A stretch of 64,000 nt of DNA. It comes from Aulostomus chinensis (taxonomy: Eukaryota > Chordata > Actinopteri > Syngnathiformes > Aulostomidae). How positions within the stretch are numbered: the first letter of the stretch is position 1; every line of letters begins with the position of its first letter. The notes below the pieces were generated by a model. The model made no database searches and had not been told where the DNA came from. It worked only from the letters and a program-made list of their open reading frames with translations. Both the position numbers and the translations under genes were made by a program. Location of the stretch: assembly GCA_037954235.1 (NCBI GenBank), contig JBBMOA010000003.1, forward strand, positions 11,057,723 to 11,121,722, written 5' to 3'. Below are positions 1 through 24,000 of the stretch, piece by piece.

Positions 1-606
1 TTAATGTGGCACAAAAAGTGCCCCCCCATAATGGCTAATGTTGATGAGCATAAGGTGGTGTTACCCCCTCAAAGATCAATTATTTATTTTGTTTAAAGCC
101 AGGTTGTTGTCTTACACCCCTCAACTAGAGCCTCCTTTCATATCGGCCACTGCTATTTGTATATTTAATAAAGTGCACTGTTACAGAGTAGGATTTGGAG
201 AAGAAAACCCTGAGGGGCCATGATATGTTACTTGCCATAACCACCTGCTTCCTCTCTCACAGACAGGCTAAAATTCTGCTACAAAACTAAATCAATCCCT
301 GGAGTTCTCTAATAGTTTATGGGGTGCAGCAGTGTTAAAACACTGAACAAGAATCACCAAACAAAACCTTTGCATAGGTAGTGAAGGGTTCCGTAGCAGG
401 ACACTGTGTTGGCAGCATCTTCTGCATTTCCAGGACTTTACCAGCTGCCCCATCCCATAAATGTCAATGTATTTAATACAATTTGAAGTTAATTGCTGGC
501 ACTCAAGGAGCTTAGCATCTTCCTTACGATGAAATTGCTGTAAATGTTGTAAACTCTGGCACCACAACATGCATTAGCTTTGAGTTTGAGAGCAAGAAGA
601 ACCCAC
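1..606. other. sfmbt1 intron (partial)
   Basis: This lies downstream of sfmbt1 exon 3. I found no further MBT coding block on the minus strand. The open frames at 292-570 and 489-764 run through intron or across the exon boundary and look non-coding. Confidence 0.6.
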
Positions 607-701
607 ATGTTTGAAGGCGTGATGGGGCACAGATGTGGCTCCAGTCTCCTCCAGGTAGTCATCCCAGTTAAAGTCAGATACATCCTGAGTAGAATCTCCA
701 T
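607..701 (-). CDS. sfmbt1: sfmbt1 exon 3 (entry to first MBT repeat)
   Basis: The exon is 95 bp: two bases completing an Asp codon, then 31 codons ending FKH in phase 0. The acceptor is TTGCAG and the donor is GTGGGT. It encodes the conserved DYLEETG block. The next exon should continue the MBT fold but lies to the left of the window. Confidence 0.8.
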
Positions 702-838
702 CTGCAACACAGACAAACATATTGCTGTTTTCCAATCTGCTTTCCAACATATTATCTTGCTCATTTCATGCAGCGGTTCACAAAATTTAGAAAAAGAAGC
801 AAAAAAATCTTACCAGACTCCAGCGACTTCTGACTCAT
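607..838 (-). CDS. sfmbt1: SFMBT-family MBT-repeat protein, first two coding exons (partial)
   Basis: Two exons join in phase (838-814, then 701-607) to give the N-terminus of an SFMBT protein: a short start MSQKSLES, an acidic linker, then FNWDDYLEETGAT and AFKH. This is the lead-in of the first MBT repeat. SFMBT proteins carry four MBT repeats and a C-terminal SAM domain and act in the nucleus with YY1/Polycomb-type repressors; those domains lie off the left edge. The start is the first ATG after a good splice acceptor and the only one in this frame. Sequence alone does not separate SFMBT1 from SFMBT2: FNW...YLEETGA is if anything closer to my memory of SFMBT2. The neighbouring prkcd favours SFMBT1, because human SFMBT1 sits beside PRKCD whereas SFMBT2 sits near PRKCQ. 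The family is fairly sure; the paralogue is inferred from synteny. Confidence 0.72.
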
Positions 839-871
839 GCTGGTGCCCCCTCAAGGCCGAGATTATGAGCT
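814..871 (-). CDS. sfmbt1: sfmbt1 exon 2 (5'UTR tail plus start codon)
   Basis: The acceptor (TTCCTCCTCAG) ends at 872 and the donor (GTAAGATT) begins at 813. The ATG is at 838-836, giving eight codons plus one base (MSQKSLES + G). The 33 bases before the ATG are 5'UTR. The one-base overhang fits the next exon exactly. Confidence 0.75.
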
Positions 872-1071
872 CTGAGGAGGAATAGAGGTGAAGGATTATG
901 AACCACAGAGAGTCAATGAGGGAGCTCTGGTCCAAAAAGAAAACAGAGGCAGGAGCACTGCAGGAAAAAAAGACACTTTGACACTGAACCATCAACCTGA
1001 CCTGCCTCCACTCAATCCAGCTACAACATTTACTAATTTGCTACTTTAAAAACTATTACAGGCCCTTGCAT

Positions 1072-1130
<59 letters not shown>

Positions 1131-3817
1131 TGTGTGTGTGCATGTGTGTTAATTAAGCAATGTAAAGTGCTTAGGAGTGAAAAGTGCTGTATAAATACAT
1201 TCCATCTACCGGTAAATCTGTTAATCTGAGAATTAGCAGAGTACCCCACGACTGAGACAAAGTTTGACAATAAACCAAACTATGTAAAGGCACAGGAAAA
1301 AAGTTATTTGGACAACAAGACTGGAACAGAGAGGAACGTATCCCAAAAATCTAATTGGACACGTTTTAACATGAGGCAAATGGAATTACAGATCAACTGC
1401 AACATCCTTCATGCATGCAGTTGTGTTAAAATGCAATGCAGGGACTAGCAGCAACGCGTCTTGTTTTTCCTCCTTTAAGTTTCCTTTATAACTGTCCTCT
1501 TCTTGTCTCCTCAGTCAGGATGTCTGCACTGAGAATTCTGAACTTGCTTCTCGTCCCTAAAACCAGCAGTGCAAGCTAGCAGGAGTTTGGCAATGCTATA
1601 AATCAAGGTCCGCTGGGTTTTGATAATAGAGCCGCTAGGACACCATTTACTATCAGTATTCAAGCGCTTCTAGCTGCTCCTGCACCCAATCAATAAAACA
1701 GCAGTGAATAAAATTACAGTTTACATGGTGGTACAAGTAACACACCAGATGGTATGCAATCAGGAAATCTATTAAGGCATGCTAATGCCATCTAGCCTCA
1801 ACTCTCCTTTCCTTGTGTGAAGAGGAGTTGGAAAACTACATCTTCCTTTAAGTTAATCCCAAAAAAAAAAAAGCTTGACATGGACATGATCACATCAGGC
1901 TTTGACACATCACGTTGACCCTCAGCATTGTGGCATGCAGATGAAATGAGTTAATGCAACAAGGGAGATGGTGTGAATGAAGGAAGAGCGCCGGGTGTGA
2001 CGACAGTGTGGTGTATGGGATGCTGAGGGAAGCTGCTCTGTCACACCGGCTCCATTCAGCCGACCTGTCAGGCTCGTCTTTGTCACATCTGACGTCTCTA
2101 TTAAAACCCGGGCCAGTGTCAGAATCCACCCCCTCCTGACCGCCACACTACCACCACGACCCCCGCTCTCCGCTGGGATCTGCGCCGCCTTTCACCCACG
2201 ACCCTGCCCCAGACTCCCTCATCTTTCTCCCCCTCCCTCTCTCCAACACACACACAAACACACACACACACCAGAGGGTCTCATTGTTCCTGAGGGTCAC
2301 ACTCCTCACATCAGCGTGGATATAAAGAGACAGAAATAGAAGTGAAGACTTAAAGTTGGAAAGCTGGCAGCTTTTTTACATATTAGCTCATTTATCAAAG
2401 TAACGGAGGATTTGAAATTCTGCCTCCTCTCTACTAGGCACTTCATCCACCAACATTTTCACACCCTTTCTCCATTTGTGAACATTCTGAACTGAATTCT
2501 GCAATTTCCAGAATAAAAAAAATGGTGTCTTTAGAAATACCTTTTAAAAATGTACTGATGGGTTATATCTGACATTTCCAGACAACCTTTTAAGATTTGT
2601 TGGAATACACACACTAACTTTCTGTGGCACTTTCTGCAGACAGGTAGAAAAACAGCTTCCCCCGTTTCATACAACGTTATTGGTCTGCATGAACTAGAGC
2701 TACCAGCAGCCTGCTGAGTATGTGTGCACCCTCCGAGACTCTGACTGAACCTGAAAGAGAAAAGGCCAAATGTAAACACACGCGCACACGCACACACAAA
2801 ACCTCTTCATGAGCACTTAGTGAATCATATTCTCATAAGCACTTAGCATGAGATGGGGCCTTTCCTGAACCTCTAAGGTGGGAAACGCAACCCAGCCAGA
2901 TGCACATTCACACATAGTAAAGCTTCTATGGTAAATAAAATGAAATTAGCAGCTCATACATTTCCCCTAAAAGCTATCATATGTCATCTCCTGAACATTA
3001 TAATCTGTAACGTGGCAGAAGATAAGGTGGAATAGTGGAACATCCACCATAACCCAATACGACAAAACCTATTTTCTGGAGAGTGCCCATTTGCTTTTTA
3101 TTTTTGTTCATCCTATCTGACTCATCGAAATGATTCAAGCGTTAGTTTCCATTTCTAGAAATCAAAAACATGTTTTGTTCAGGGGCTGAAATAATTCCCT
3201 GAGTAATTTGATTACAACAACAAAAAAAAATCCTTGATACAAATTCTCCACCTTTATGCATTCATGTAAAACCGAGTAACGGTTCATTGGTCACTGTTAC
3301 GCCTCTCAGTATCATAGCATCGCTGTTTTCAGAATCAAAAATAAATTTCATAAGCAAAGCATTTCATTGCCAAAATGTCTGCTGCAAGCTAACATTTCCT
3401 CCAATTACAGTTGCAGCTCAAGCATAGCGGTTCTTTTTGTTGCTGTCAGAAATAAACTAATAACATAATGGATCAATGTGCAACTCCATGGCTGAACTTA
3501 AGACGAATGTGTGTGTAAAGGCTGCAGGACATTTGTTGGTGAATTTGCGCTTAAAATCCTTTAAACTTAAGCTAAATTCCTTTGTTTAGCCAGCAGGGCC
3601 AAGTTGCCAGTAAACATCAACATCTACTCTGGCTCGCTGTCAGTTAAGGTGGTCTGACATTTAAGGTGGACTGACAAAAATATTCTCTCAAAAATGATTG
3701 TACTGCTATTGTATTACTATTGGAAACAATATATATGTAATGGATAAGAACAGAATGTGGTGGCTAGTACTTATGTCCCCATGTTAGCAAAGTTTTGCTC
3801 AAGAAAATACCCCCCCC

Positions 3818-3819
<2 letters not shown>

Positions 3820-3895
<76 letters not shown>
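3820..3895. repeat. (CA)n microsatellite
   Basis: About 37 CA units following an 8-C run, in sfmbt1 intron 1. Confidence 0.97.
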
Positions 3896-3897
<2 letters not shown>

Positions 3898-4682
3898 ATA
3901 CCAACACCTCAGAGTTATATGATGCCAAAACTAAATATCAGATGGTGTAAGTAGCAACCAATCACTGTTCATTAGATACCAGTGAGGAAGGTGGACTGCT
4001 GTAACAACCCTCCTACACAGCAGATAAAGGGAAATTAATGTCTTGTTGTTAATCACCACTGTCACTAAATCACAGCACAGTTGGGATTGGGACAGCTTTT
4101 AATTTTAGGAAACTGTGTGTTTTGGTGCTCTTATGCACCGTAGAGGTTTTGATTTGACCTGATATTAATCAAAGCAATAAAAATGTTGATTTTTTTCCAA
4201 AAGGGACTTGTCAGTTATCTGATTACTCAGTTTAACTGATGGAATGGAATACCGGTTTAATAAAATAATCCATAGCCCTATTTTGTTCTCTTCTTTGGCT
4301 GTTGTGCCATACATGCAGTTGCTAACATTTCTGCCTCAAAGTAAAAAAAAAAAAAAGTCTCACAGCTATGAGAGAGACCTCTGACATAAAAAAAATCTAT
4401 GGAATGTTTCTAAGAAATTAATGAAAATATGTAGAAACAGAAGTCAGTATGTTAAGTCAGATTAGAGCTTCAACAAGTCATCCATCAAAAGAAAATTAAT
4501 CACCCACTATTTTCATCATAGAATAATCTTTTCACTGTTTTCTCAAGCAAAAATGTAAAACATTTTCTGGTTGCTGAGGGCACATTTTTCTAATTATCTA
4601 GACATAATATAGACTAAATAATTAATTGATTAATTTTGAATTGGCAAATTAATTGATGTTGAAAATAATCATTAGTTGCAAG

Positions 4683-5187
4683 CAGGACCCGACTGATGTG
4701 GGACTTTTATAGCCCGATACCAATTTTAGAGCAGAAAAAAAATCACAGATTATCGATATGCGTAACTAACATTAACATTTTTGTGATGATCTAAAAAAGA
4801 CCTTTGCTATGCTCACTGTGCACAAATGTTGTACCGATATGACTATGTGAAGACATTCAAAGTCCAATTTCCTAAACAAATAACTCTATTTATTGATAAA
4901 TATTTAAATTTGTCATACACGACCACTTCAATAAAGATGAAAATAACATAGTAAATTAAACAGGGTGGAGACACCACAGCGCTCCCTGCTTGACATACTT
5001 CATTACATCATTTTTAAATCACGATAAGCATTTTTTTCTGAATTTTATGCGCTGTTAAGAAAACTTTTTTTTTTTTTTTTAATTATCTGAGCATATCGGA
5101 AAACACATACGCTGATACGGTACATCAGTGATAGGCCATCAATGGTATATCAATATATCAGTTAACAAATATACCGGTCGGGCCCTG
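4683..5187. mobile_element. hAT-type non-autonomous element (MITE)
   Basis: The left end reads CAGGACCCGACTGATRT-like and the right end is its imperfect reverse complement (...GGTCGGGCCCTG), giving terminal inverted repeats. Flanking 8-bp duplications are visible but decayed: gttgcaag at 4675-4682 and gttgcggc at 5188-5195. The 505-bp interior is AT-rich and has no transposase frame. The CAGGGCCCGACCGAT-type terminus is common in fish hAT MITEs. Confidence 0.7.
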
Positions 5188-6899
5188 GTTGCGGCCCCAA
5201 GTTACAGCGAAAAACTGTAAGTAAAGTGTGTGGTAAATACCATATATATTACTAGTCAATTGTTCCAAATCAGGATTCACTGCAGTTGGCAGTTGCCATG
5301 GTGGCACTAACTGATTAGTTTCTACCGGAGGATGCGGTTGAGAGAGGCCCGCTTGTATAACGACTGTGGTTCTATTTAAGTGCTTAGAAAGTGAAATTGT
5401 GGGAAAAACATATTTATCCATGTTTACAGAAAACATGACAGGATGTGCGAAGTTGTAGCCACAGAAGAAAAAAATAGTCTGAAATGCGTGTCAACCTCAC
5501 GGTTTCTCTTGCAATGTAAAAGTTCCCTTTTTTTATTTTATTTTTTTTAGTTAAAGTGTTTTTATTCTTTTTGCTATTGTTGAATATTTGGGCCTCACTG
5601 TGTAAACTGATAAAAGTGCTGAGCTTGACAAAAGAGGGCTACTTTCACTTTCATGGTGTGATTTCCGTGTGTACCATGTGGTTCTACACACGATTTGTGA
5701 TATCACCAATATTTTGGAAGCTGATCCTGGTCCATTATTCACTCTACACACACACACACACATAATGTGGAAATGTAAAGCCTCCTGGTTGCAACCAGAG
5801 AGAACAGACTTTATTGAGTAGCAGGAGACATCTTGTTTCCTGCGGTTAGACACGAGAAAGCATGTTTGTATTCATGTATTCTACATGTTTTTTGTGAGGG
5901 AGAGGGAGTGGGTGGCATTTTGAAATTTTTAATTTGCCAAATATCATTCCCACTTTTCAGCAAAGAAACAGGTCAGACACATATGATTGTTTTATAGATT
6001 TTTTTGTTTACAATTCTGCATGTCTGAGTGTATCTTTAACTGAACCCCCCCCCCCCCCCCCCCCCCCCAGGACAGAAAACATAACCACCCTGGCAGAATC
6101 CATAACAGTCCAGAGACAATGTGTACAGTATTACGACAACAGTTTACATTAGAGACGCACTGATATATTGGCTTTGTATTTTTATCAGCTAAACTTTACC
6201 CTGTTTTCTTCTATCAGCAAATAAGACGGCAGTGACCAGTATTCATCTGTTAATATGAAATGTCATGCTAGTGTTATTTTAAAAATATGGGGGAATTTCC
6301 CTTTTCTCAAACATGCTGTGTTAAAGGGCTAATAAATGATTTTGTTTGGGGGGGGGGGTTCAAAAATGTGGGAATGATGATCGGCAAAAAAATCAGCAAA
6401 TATAAATAGAAAAAAACCCCAGAATTGACTAAAAGAAACAAACAAAAGAAAAACCCAACGGTACCTACCAAATTATCATACCTCACACAGCCTAACTGTC
6501 ATATTATGGACGTTGTGTTTATTTGCCTTCAAGAGTTGAAGTGAGGACCAACAAATACGAGCTGACCGGTTCGATGGATGCTACAACTTAAGCAGAAAGA
6601 CGCAGCAGGAACATAAAAATTCTATTTTACTCGGTTCAGTGACCGTTCTGGCGGCCGGAGAAGCGCTACCAGCGGATCACTTCAGCTGCAGAATAGGGAA
6701 GTTAGGAACCAGAAGACAATAAGCAGCAAGTCAACGTGGAAAATGACAACCTCTCTAACATCAGCCAGCCCTACAAAGCCCGCACGGGTTTTTTTCCCCC
6801 CTTTTTTGTAAAAGCGACTAATTTCATTGAGCATGTTTGCTGCGAGCTACACCGACTGAGGTCGAGCCACATTTATTATGTAAGACTTCCACGGTATAC

Positions 6900-7700
6900 T
6901 GAGTTATTCAAGGGCAAATCACTGGAAATTTCCATACAATCCTTGAAGTGTATCTAGCCGAAGATTGCACCTCTCGCACCGCAGCATTCACTAACAGAGA
7001 TGGGCCATTAACGCTTTGCAGAGATCCACTACAACTTTCACACGGAGGAGAACGCGACAAATAGCGATTCAGGAAATGACGGAATTGATACCTGGTAAAT
7101 AAACATGCGGTGCCACATGTGTAACGGTCGTGTGGGACTCGGTGAACACATGGTAGAACCGCCTGTGACCGAGTCAAGTTACTGGACGTCACGGCTTGAG
7201 CAATAAGAGCAGGCTGACGAGCAATAAGGGCGCTTACACTCGACCGAACCCGACTCATCTTTTTGAGAGACGGGAAAAAAGACGGATGCACCACCACACT
7301 ACAAAACACCGATAGGAAAACGTAACAAACAACACAGAGTATTTGAATATTTAGTCGCAAAATTCGTCTCTTACCGCTAAGTAGTTTTTCCAAGTCGCTT
7401 TTTAGATGCCGATCCTCTCCGCCTGCTCGCTCTTAGCAATGCAAAGCTAGCATGAATAAAACACAGGAAAGCCGGTTGATAGTTTCAGAATAAAACGCAG
7501 ATAAATGCGAGTATCTCGGCTGTCGCCTCAGCAACAGTGTGAGAACTTCAAGTGTTGAGGGTAAACTCGCGATATTTCCGGTGTTGCTAACGCAGCGTCT
7601 CGTTAGCTTGACGCACTTCTCGTTCACGACCTCATTCCAATATGGCACAAGCGGCCACTGCGCATGTTCTGCCGCCTATATGCCTCTGAGCCCGGCTACA
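6900..7700 (-). promoter_or_regulatory. sfmbt1: sfmbt1 CpG-rich promoter and untranslated exon 1
   Basis: CpG density is clearly higher here than in the flanks (roughly 6.9-7.7 kb). On the minus strand a consensus donor (CTTAGCG/GTAAGAG) sits at 7375/7374, which makes the sequence upstream of it, to about 7650, a plausible untranslated first exon of sfmbt1. No TATA box is evident, as expected of a housekeeping CpG promoter. The exact transcription start cannot be read from sequence. This could also be a bidirectional promoter, but I see no matching donor on the plus strand. Confidence 0.6.
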
Positions 7701-9711
7701 TCACTCTGACTTCCATCTTCACACTCACAATAAAATATCTCACTGCCACAATCACCAGGAGAATGTGGAACACTCTCCAAAGAAAAAAGAGAAGGCAGGG
7801 TGTTTTTCTGTCGTGATCAAGTATCACAAACAGGGAGGTTTCCCCTGAACGGTGGTTGAAGGAATCCCCGGCGGATTCAACACTTACTTAAGGCTCGAGC
7901 TGTAATTAATTACCCATATAATCGACCCACTTTCGATAACTTCAGTATTTTCATCCACGATAAAGCTATTCGTTCCATAACATTTTACTATATTGATTCT
8001 GTCATTGAAGATTGTCTCGCGTTGCGTAATTTCCATTATCTACACTATTTGTTAACTAAATAAAACAGCAAGGCAATGCATTTAAAAGGCTGAATGCGCT
8101 ATATTTTTGGCGCTTATATTTTTAAATTACATTAACATCCTATCTTGCGAATTCAAATGTCTTTATGACACTGCTGGTAATTCACTTCTGCTGCACAAAA
8201 AGATCCCAAGTCCGATTTTACGGGGAGAAAAAAAACAGCTGGAAATATGCGCTGACAATGTCAATGGAAAAGTCCGTTTATTCTGCAGTGGAAATTTCTT
8301 TTTCTTTATGACACAGTCTGGTTTGGGAAAGGGTTTCTTTCTTGCAGCACACGAGCCTAATCCGTTCACTGAGACAGGTTTTTGCCGGTCACTTGGACCA
8401 TACTGCCTCACATAATCCTCCACAATAGACCAACCCTTTGGATGCCTGTTACAACAAAAGAAAAATATATCCGCGTCTCGCAGTCGTTGAGGGGGGGGGG
8501 GGGGGGCAGTGTGTTAAATGTGAGCTATTGAAAAGCGATCAGATGTTGCACGAACAGCCTAAACAATCGGAGAGCAGCGAATAAATAAAAAAGGAGGGGG
8601 GGCAGGCGTTTACTCCCAATATCATTTAGTCATTTTATGAAAGTGTTTATGTTCTCTTCTGTGCAGCGTCCGCGCAATAACACACAGATATTTGCTTTAA
8701 TAAAGGAAGATGCAATTGAAAAAAACAAGATTGTGCTCATTTTGGATCATATTATTTAGCCTGCCAGTTGTGTGGGTCAACTTTAATGCGGCATTCTGTT
8801 CAGGTTTCTTTGCACAGAAGCACATTTGTCATCAACTTGTTAATGTTGATTCACAGCGCTGGTCGCTTTTCCGTTCACTGTCCAGACCCTGCAGCAGGCG
8901 GTGATTTATTGTTGACGAGCGAGGGCGAGGACGGGTCATGAGACCATATACACTGCAAGAATGTCTCCTCGCTTGTCATTTACTAAGCTGCGAGAGGAAG
9001 TTATAGCACCTGACCGCTGGGTGGCAGTAGAATCAGGAAGGTCTCGCATAAACTGTTGGTAACTAGGAGGATTTTAACAGAACTTCTGTAATGGAGCCCC
9101 CCCAAAATATGAATTCATCATCTAAAAACGTACTGCTGAAAGCTTTAATGTGGCAGCCATTATCTTAAATTCAAAACTTATTTGTATAGATGTCCTTAAT
9201 TTTTTTTTTAATTATTCAACTTTATTTTGTTCTATATGTAGGGAGGAAATATAAGAGATTCATTTTCAATTTTTAGAAAACCTCCTCTGATGAATTCAAC
9301 ATCTGCAAAAATAAAAAAAAGAAAGAAAGCTGAAAGCTATATTATAGTTACCTTTTAAACTGAAGACCTATTGTTTATCTTCAACATTTTTAAATTTATT
9401 TTTTTATCATCTAAAATGTCATGCAATTGTGTATTACCATATAATTCCTATCTGGTCACATCACCCAATGAACCTAATGCTGGAGAAAAAAAAAGTCTTT
9501 ACACGCTGTGTTCAACATCTCTTTTTTGTAAGTTAATGTTTCAAAAATGTGGCGAGTTGCTGCAGAAGCTATGGCACATAAAAGTGTAATATAACAGCAT
9601 CATAAAATATACAGGGATGCAATATTTACAGCAGTCTCCACAGTAGGAGTTTTGTCTTTGCAGGAGACGTTAAAAAAACAAATAAATGCAAGTTTAATGG
9701 AAACTGTCAGA
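7701..9711. other. intergenic between sfmbt1 promoter and prkcd 3' end
   Basis: No gene was recognised. Features seen are a 16-G run at 8491-8506, a CpG-rich patch near 8.9 kb and a near-consensus CTCF motif at 9014-9027. Confidence 0.6.
9014..9027 (+). promoter_or_regulatory. CTCF-like motif (13/14)
   Basis: CCGCTGGGTGGCAG matches the core CCRSYAGRKGGCRS at 13 of 14 positions (G for A at position 6). It reads on the plus strand and lies just past the prkcd 3' end. Confidence 0.5.
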
Positions 9712-10443
9712 AACTGGTGAACAGGAATGTATTTATTTATGATCAGATGTAAAAGAATAGGAGAGTAAAAAAGTACACCTATAACCAACGGAGAGCACAT
9801 GACAATGTACATATTGATTTCCATGTACAGCACTATTATCTTCATGATACAGTTTCTACATTCATACTTCTCAAAGCCTCTATGCAGACAGTCAAATACT
9901 CTCTTGCAACAGAGAGCGCAACCTTAAACCCTGACAAATTTACAGATAGAGTACCATTCCATGTCTTTCATTTCATCGAATGAGTGTCAAGTAACTGGTG
10001 TGCAAACATTGATTTCACATCACGAGCAGCTGGTGGCCCTGATTCAGTTTAGTGTTTAGCCTGAGTTTGAAACCAATGGATCACAACACACAAGATCAGT
10101 GAGAGAAGTCGGGATTCTTTGGAGCTATTAGTGTGTTTAGAGTCTGGGGCTTGTTCTAAGCATCTCTAGTTTGTGAAGACAGTGCAGTCAGAGACGGGTG
10201 AGGTAGGGCGTGCAATACAATGTACTATTAGCTGAGGAGTCATTCACCATCAGACAATGTTAATGAGCACAGTAACACCATTTGCATCTAAAAACACCAG
10301 TACACACCCTCAGACTAATATGGACATGGTAATACTAACAGATGGGGTGTAAAAACAGTAGGCAAAGCACACAGAGGGAGTGACAACTTCTTGAACAGAA
10401 CTCCCTTGACTTGCACTTGAGATGCTGGGCACAGACACAGACA

Positions 10444-10487
<44 letters not shown>

Positions 10488-10871
10488 CATATGCTTGCAT
10501 TTGAGAATCTAAATTTTAAGATACAGTACATTTTGATGATTAGTACTGATTCAAGGAGTGATTGCAAGGAAAAAATGGACAAAAAAATTACAAAAAAATA
10601 AAAATGAGACAATACCTCCTCAGTACTGTCTATGGCAACACCAGTACCTCCCTTAATTTCCTTGGGCATATTACTCTTTTATACAGTTTGACAGCTGAGA
10701 TGGAATCAGTGTTTTTAAAACCTCACATATCTATCCTACAATCATTTTATCTCATCCTGATAGAAGAATGAAGTCACCCAGTTAAGCTCAGACCTCATGA
10801 AGGAAATGGAACAGAGTTTGTTTCAGAATGGAGGACTATGACCTCGGTCCCAGTGCAGCAATGGTGGCTCT
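9712..10871 (-). other. prkcd: prkcd 3'UTR (approximate end)
   Basis: Sequence following the prkcd stop. The nearest minus-strand AATAAA is at 9737-9732, suggesting cleavage around 9710-9720. The end could lie further left, near 9.6 or 9.2 kb. A (CT)16 run occurs at 10449-10480. Confidence 0.45.
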
Positions 10872-21189
<10,318 letters not shown>

Positions 21190-23016
21190 GGCAACCACTC
21201 AGCTAAACCGCCTAGAACAATGACATAGATGGGCAGTTAGACTTGGTAGACACTTGCTCATCGTGTGTTTGGATTACACAAGTCTTCCACCTAAAACGAG
21301 AAGGAAGAGAGTTCTTGGCAGAGTGACCTCAGACAGGACAACAGAGGAACTAGAAGTAAAGACGACACAACTTTGGAAACAACCTGCCAGTAAGTGCACA
21401 TGATGGCAGGATGAGAGAAACAGAGCATCTGTTAGATCACATTGGCAAGGGAGAAAAAAGATGTTGAAGAAATAAAGAGACCAGAACCATTTTCACATTC
21501 ATTTGGTAGTAACCTATAAGCTTTTGAGCTCATTTTTTTTAAGATGAGATCCAGGTACTTTGTCCTCACAATGGAACTTGCAGAAAGACACGTAAAGGCA
21601 AGAATTATGACACGAAACAAGAGTCCGTGACTGCAGATGTGTCATGTGCCCATGGGGCAGTGCTACTTGGACACCCCCATAGATTTTAATCCTGTTGGTG
21701 CATCCCCTGATAGGACAAAAGTGTGTGCCTAATATTCAACTCAGAATGCTGTGAATGCATTTTAATTTGAAAGTACGTAAGACCTAATGTTGTTATGTTT
21801 TAGTATTATTCTTCTATTGGTAGACTTCTCAGTCTAGTGCTTCTGGTTAAGCATCGATTTGACAGAAATGTTAAAATGATTCACCTTCTGTTCATGTTTT
21901 TACTGTGCTAAATTGTGTGAATTAACATATTCTGTGAATTCCTCCAACTATAGATTCCTATCAAATGGAAAAGGAAATTCTACATTTCATTTCAAGTGAG
22001 AAGTGAAATGCGAAACAGAAAACCAAAGTTTCCAAATTACCCACACCTTGCTTCATTCAAGCTGAATTGCTTCACAGGCAACCTAGCTTTTGTTTTGTCT
22101 TCTTCCTCTTGAAGTAATTCTCATGGGGTTCAAACAACAGAGTCAGAATAGTTCTGTCACAGTGACATGAAGTCACAGAGTGTATAAATACTTTCCTCAA
22201 GAGATACAAATATCTCAATCTGATTATCTTACTTTGATTCATGTGAGGACATTCACTGAAATTTCCAGGCCTGTTCCCCACAACCCTCACTCTAACTTGA
22301 ATGCAAACTATTCCCTCACATGAACTCTCAAACCGCCCTGTGTCCGCTCCTTTTCAGCTACAAGACACTGTAACTCTGTTCAATAATACCCAGCTATGTA
22401 GCTGACACTCGTGGCATCTCCCTTTCTGGAGGCTTGTAATAACACGGGGCTGTTGGGTTTTTTTGCATTAAATTAACTCTCAGGTTATAATAAGGTACTG
22501 TTCTTTTAAGAAACTACTTGATGCTTTAATGTTTTGAAGATGTTTCAAACCCAAGGATCACACTAATGCTGTTTTCCGGACTAGCAGGACACAGAGGGCA
22601 AATTAACCCTACAGTCTTATCCCCAAAGCAGCAATAATGTCCCACAGAATTCCTCCTGAATTTCTACACAGAACTTTTTGTGAACGTTGAAGTTCCTCAA
22701 CTTGATCTCTTACAGCTTTAGTCTCTTGCTTCATTAACATAATCTTGGCTTAATAGTTATGTCAGGGACCTGGCAGGCCTGTGATTTGAGGGGAAACTTC
22801 ATCACATTTTAACTGCACATTGATGTTTAGCTGCTCTATGAAGTGACATTTCTGGGCAGTAATCTCTTGAAGGCAAAGCTACATGTCACACTGACTATGA
22901 ATATGAAACTTGGGCATGAATGGACGAAAGTTCCATGTTTCTGCCAAATCACTCAGGCGAAGAGAAGCTTTGTCATGTGCTTGAACTGGTTGTGATATCC
23001 AGCATGTACTGTGTCT

Positions 23017-23050
23017 ACATACATACATACATAAATATACATATACATAT

Positions 23051-23091
<41 letters not shown>

Positions 23092-23152
23092 CACATATAT
23101 ATATATATACATACACATATACACATATATATATACATACATATATATACAC

Positions 23153-23183
<31 letters not shown>

Positions 23184-23239
23184 CACACACAAACACACAC
23201 ATATATATATATATATATACATACATACAGTATATATAA
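23017..23239. repeat. alternating purine-pyrimidine (AT/AC/ATAC) tract
   Basis: About 220 bp of mixed (AT)n, (AC)n and (ATAC)n, nearly all alternating purine/pyrimidine. The overlapping 'ORFs' on both strands are translations of this repeat. Confidence 0.95.
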
Positions 23240-23934
23240 ACAATACTAAACAAATGTTTGTATCCATATATTTTATGTCCGTTTCAGTGCTTGTGCTTGA
23301 GTGACAAATACAAATACACGTTTTAGCAACCAAGCCAGCAGACCATTTGTTTAAAACATGGAAATCAACATAAACACACAATAAATGCAGTATGCCTTTT
23401 TTTAATCAAATTATGTAGCACTAGTTACGAATTTAGAAGAAAGTAATTTTTAAAGTAAGGCTCAAGCATATAGCCAGGTTACGAGTGCTTGCTTACCGAG
23501 AATTAAGGCAAGAAAAAAAAACAGAAAACCTTGTGCAGTAAAAAAATAACCTGCATCGGAGCACAAGGGTGTTAATTTTAACAGACTTAAAAAACCACAG
23601 TCAGGGTTAGAGAATTTAGTGCACTTCTGCCGGACTGAGAATGACACACACCTCTGTTGTTGCTGCTTTGACCAAGCTGGCGAGGCTGCCAAGGATCTAA
23701 AGACTCTTGAACAAGTGACTGTTTCTGAGTGAGGTCAGCGGGGTTGAGAAACTATTAGAACTCTCAAAAATACTGCCAACACATGCACACGCACACACAA
23801 ACACACACACCTACAAGAACAGCATTGAGTCAAAGTCACAGTGTCTGACCCATACATATACACATGTACAATTCAGTTTTTCACAGTACACTTTCCTCCA
23901 CACACATACACACACTCATGGATGGATGGTCACA

Positions 23935-24000
23935 CGCGTGCACACACACACACACAAACACACACACAGACACACACACACACACAAACACACACACAGC
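23935..24000. repeat. (AC)n microsatellite, interrupted
   Basis: About 65 bp of CA repeats broken by single AAAC and GAC units. Confidence 0.95.

Larger units (their letters stand above)
872..7374. other. sfmbt1 intron 1
   Basis: This is the 6.5 kb intron between the untranslated first exon and the start-codon exon. It holds a (GA)n tract at 1075-1124 followed by a SINE-like 3' tail to about 1205, a 75-bp (CA)n array at 3820-3895, an hAT-type MITE at 4683-5187, a 24-C run at 6045-6068, and AT-rich unique sequence. No other coding exon was recognised. Confidence 0.7.

Noticed and set aside
6908..7393. 161-codon open frame over the CpG island
   Set aside because: It begins at a non-ATG codon and runs past a strong donor at 7374. 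It is better explained as a 5'UTR exon plus intron.
7701..10871. An rft1 gene expected from mammalian synteny
   Set aside because: I found no membrane-protein exons or phase-consistent coding series in the gap.
22879..23381. Long Tyr/Ile/Cys- and His/Thr-rich open frames on both strands
   Set aside because: They are translations of the AT/AC repeat tract, with no splice or homology support.
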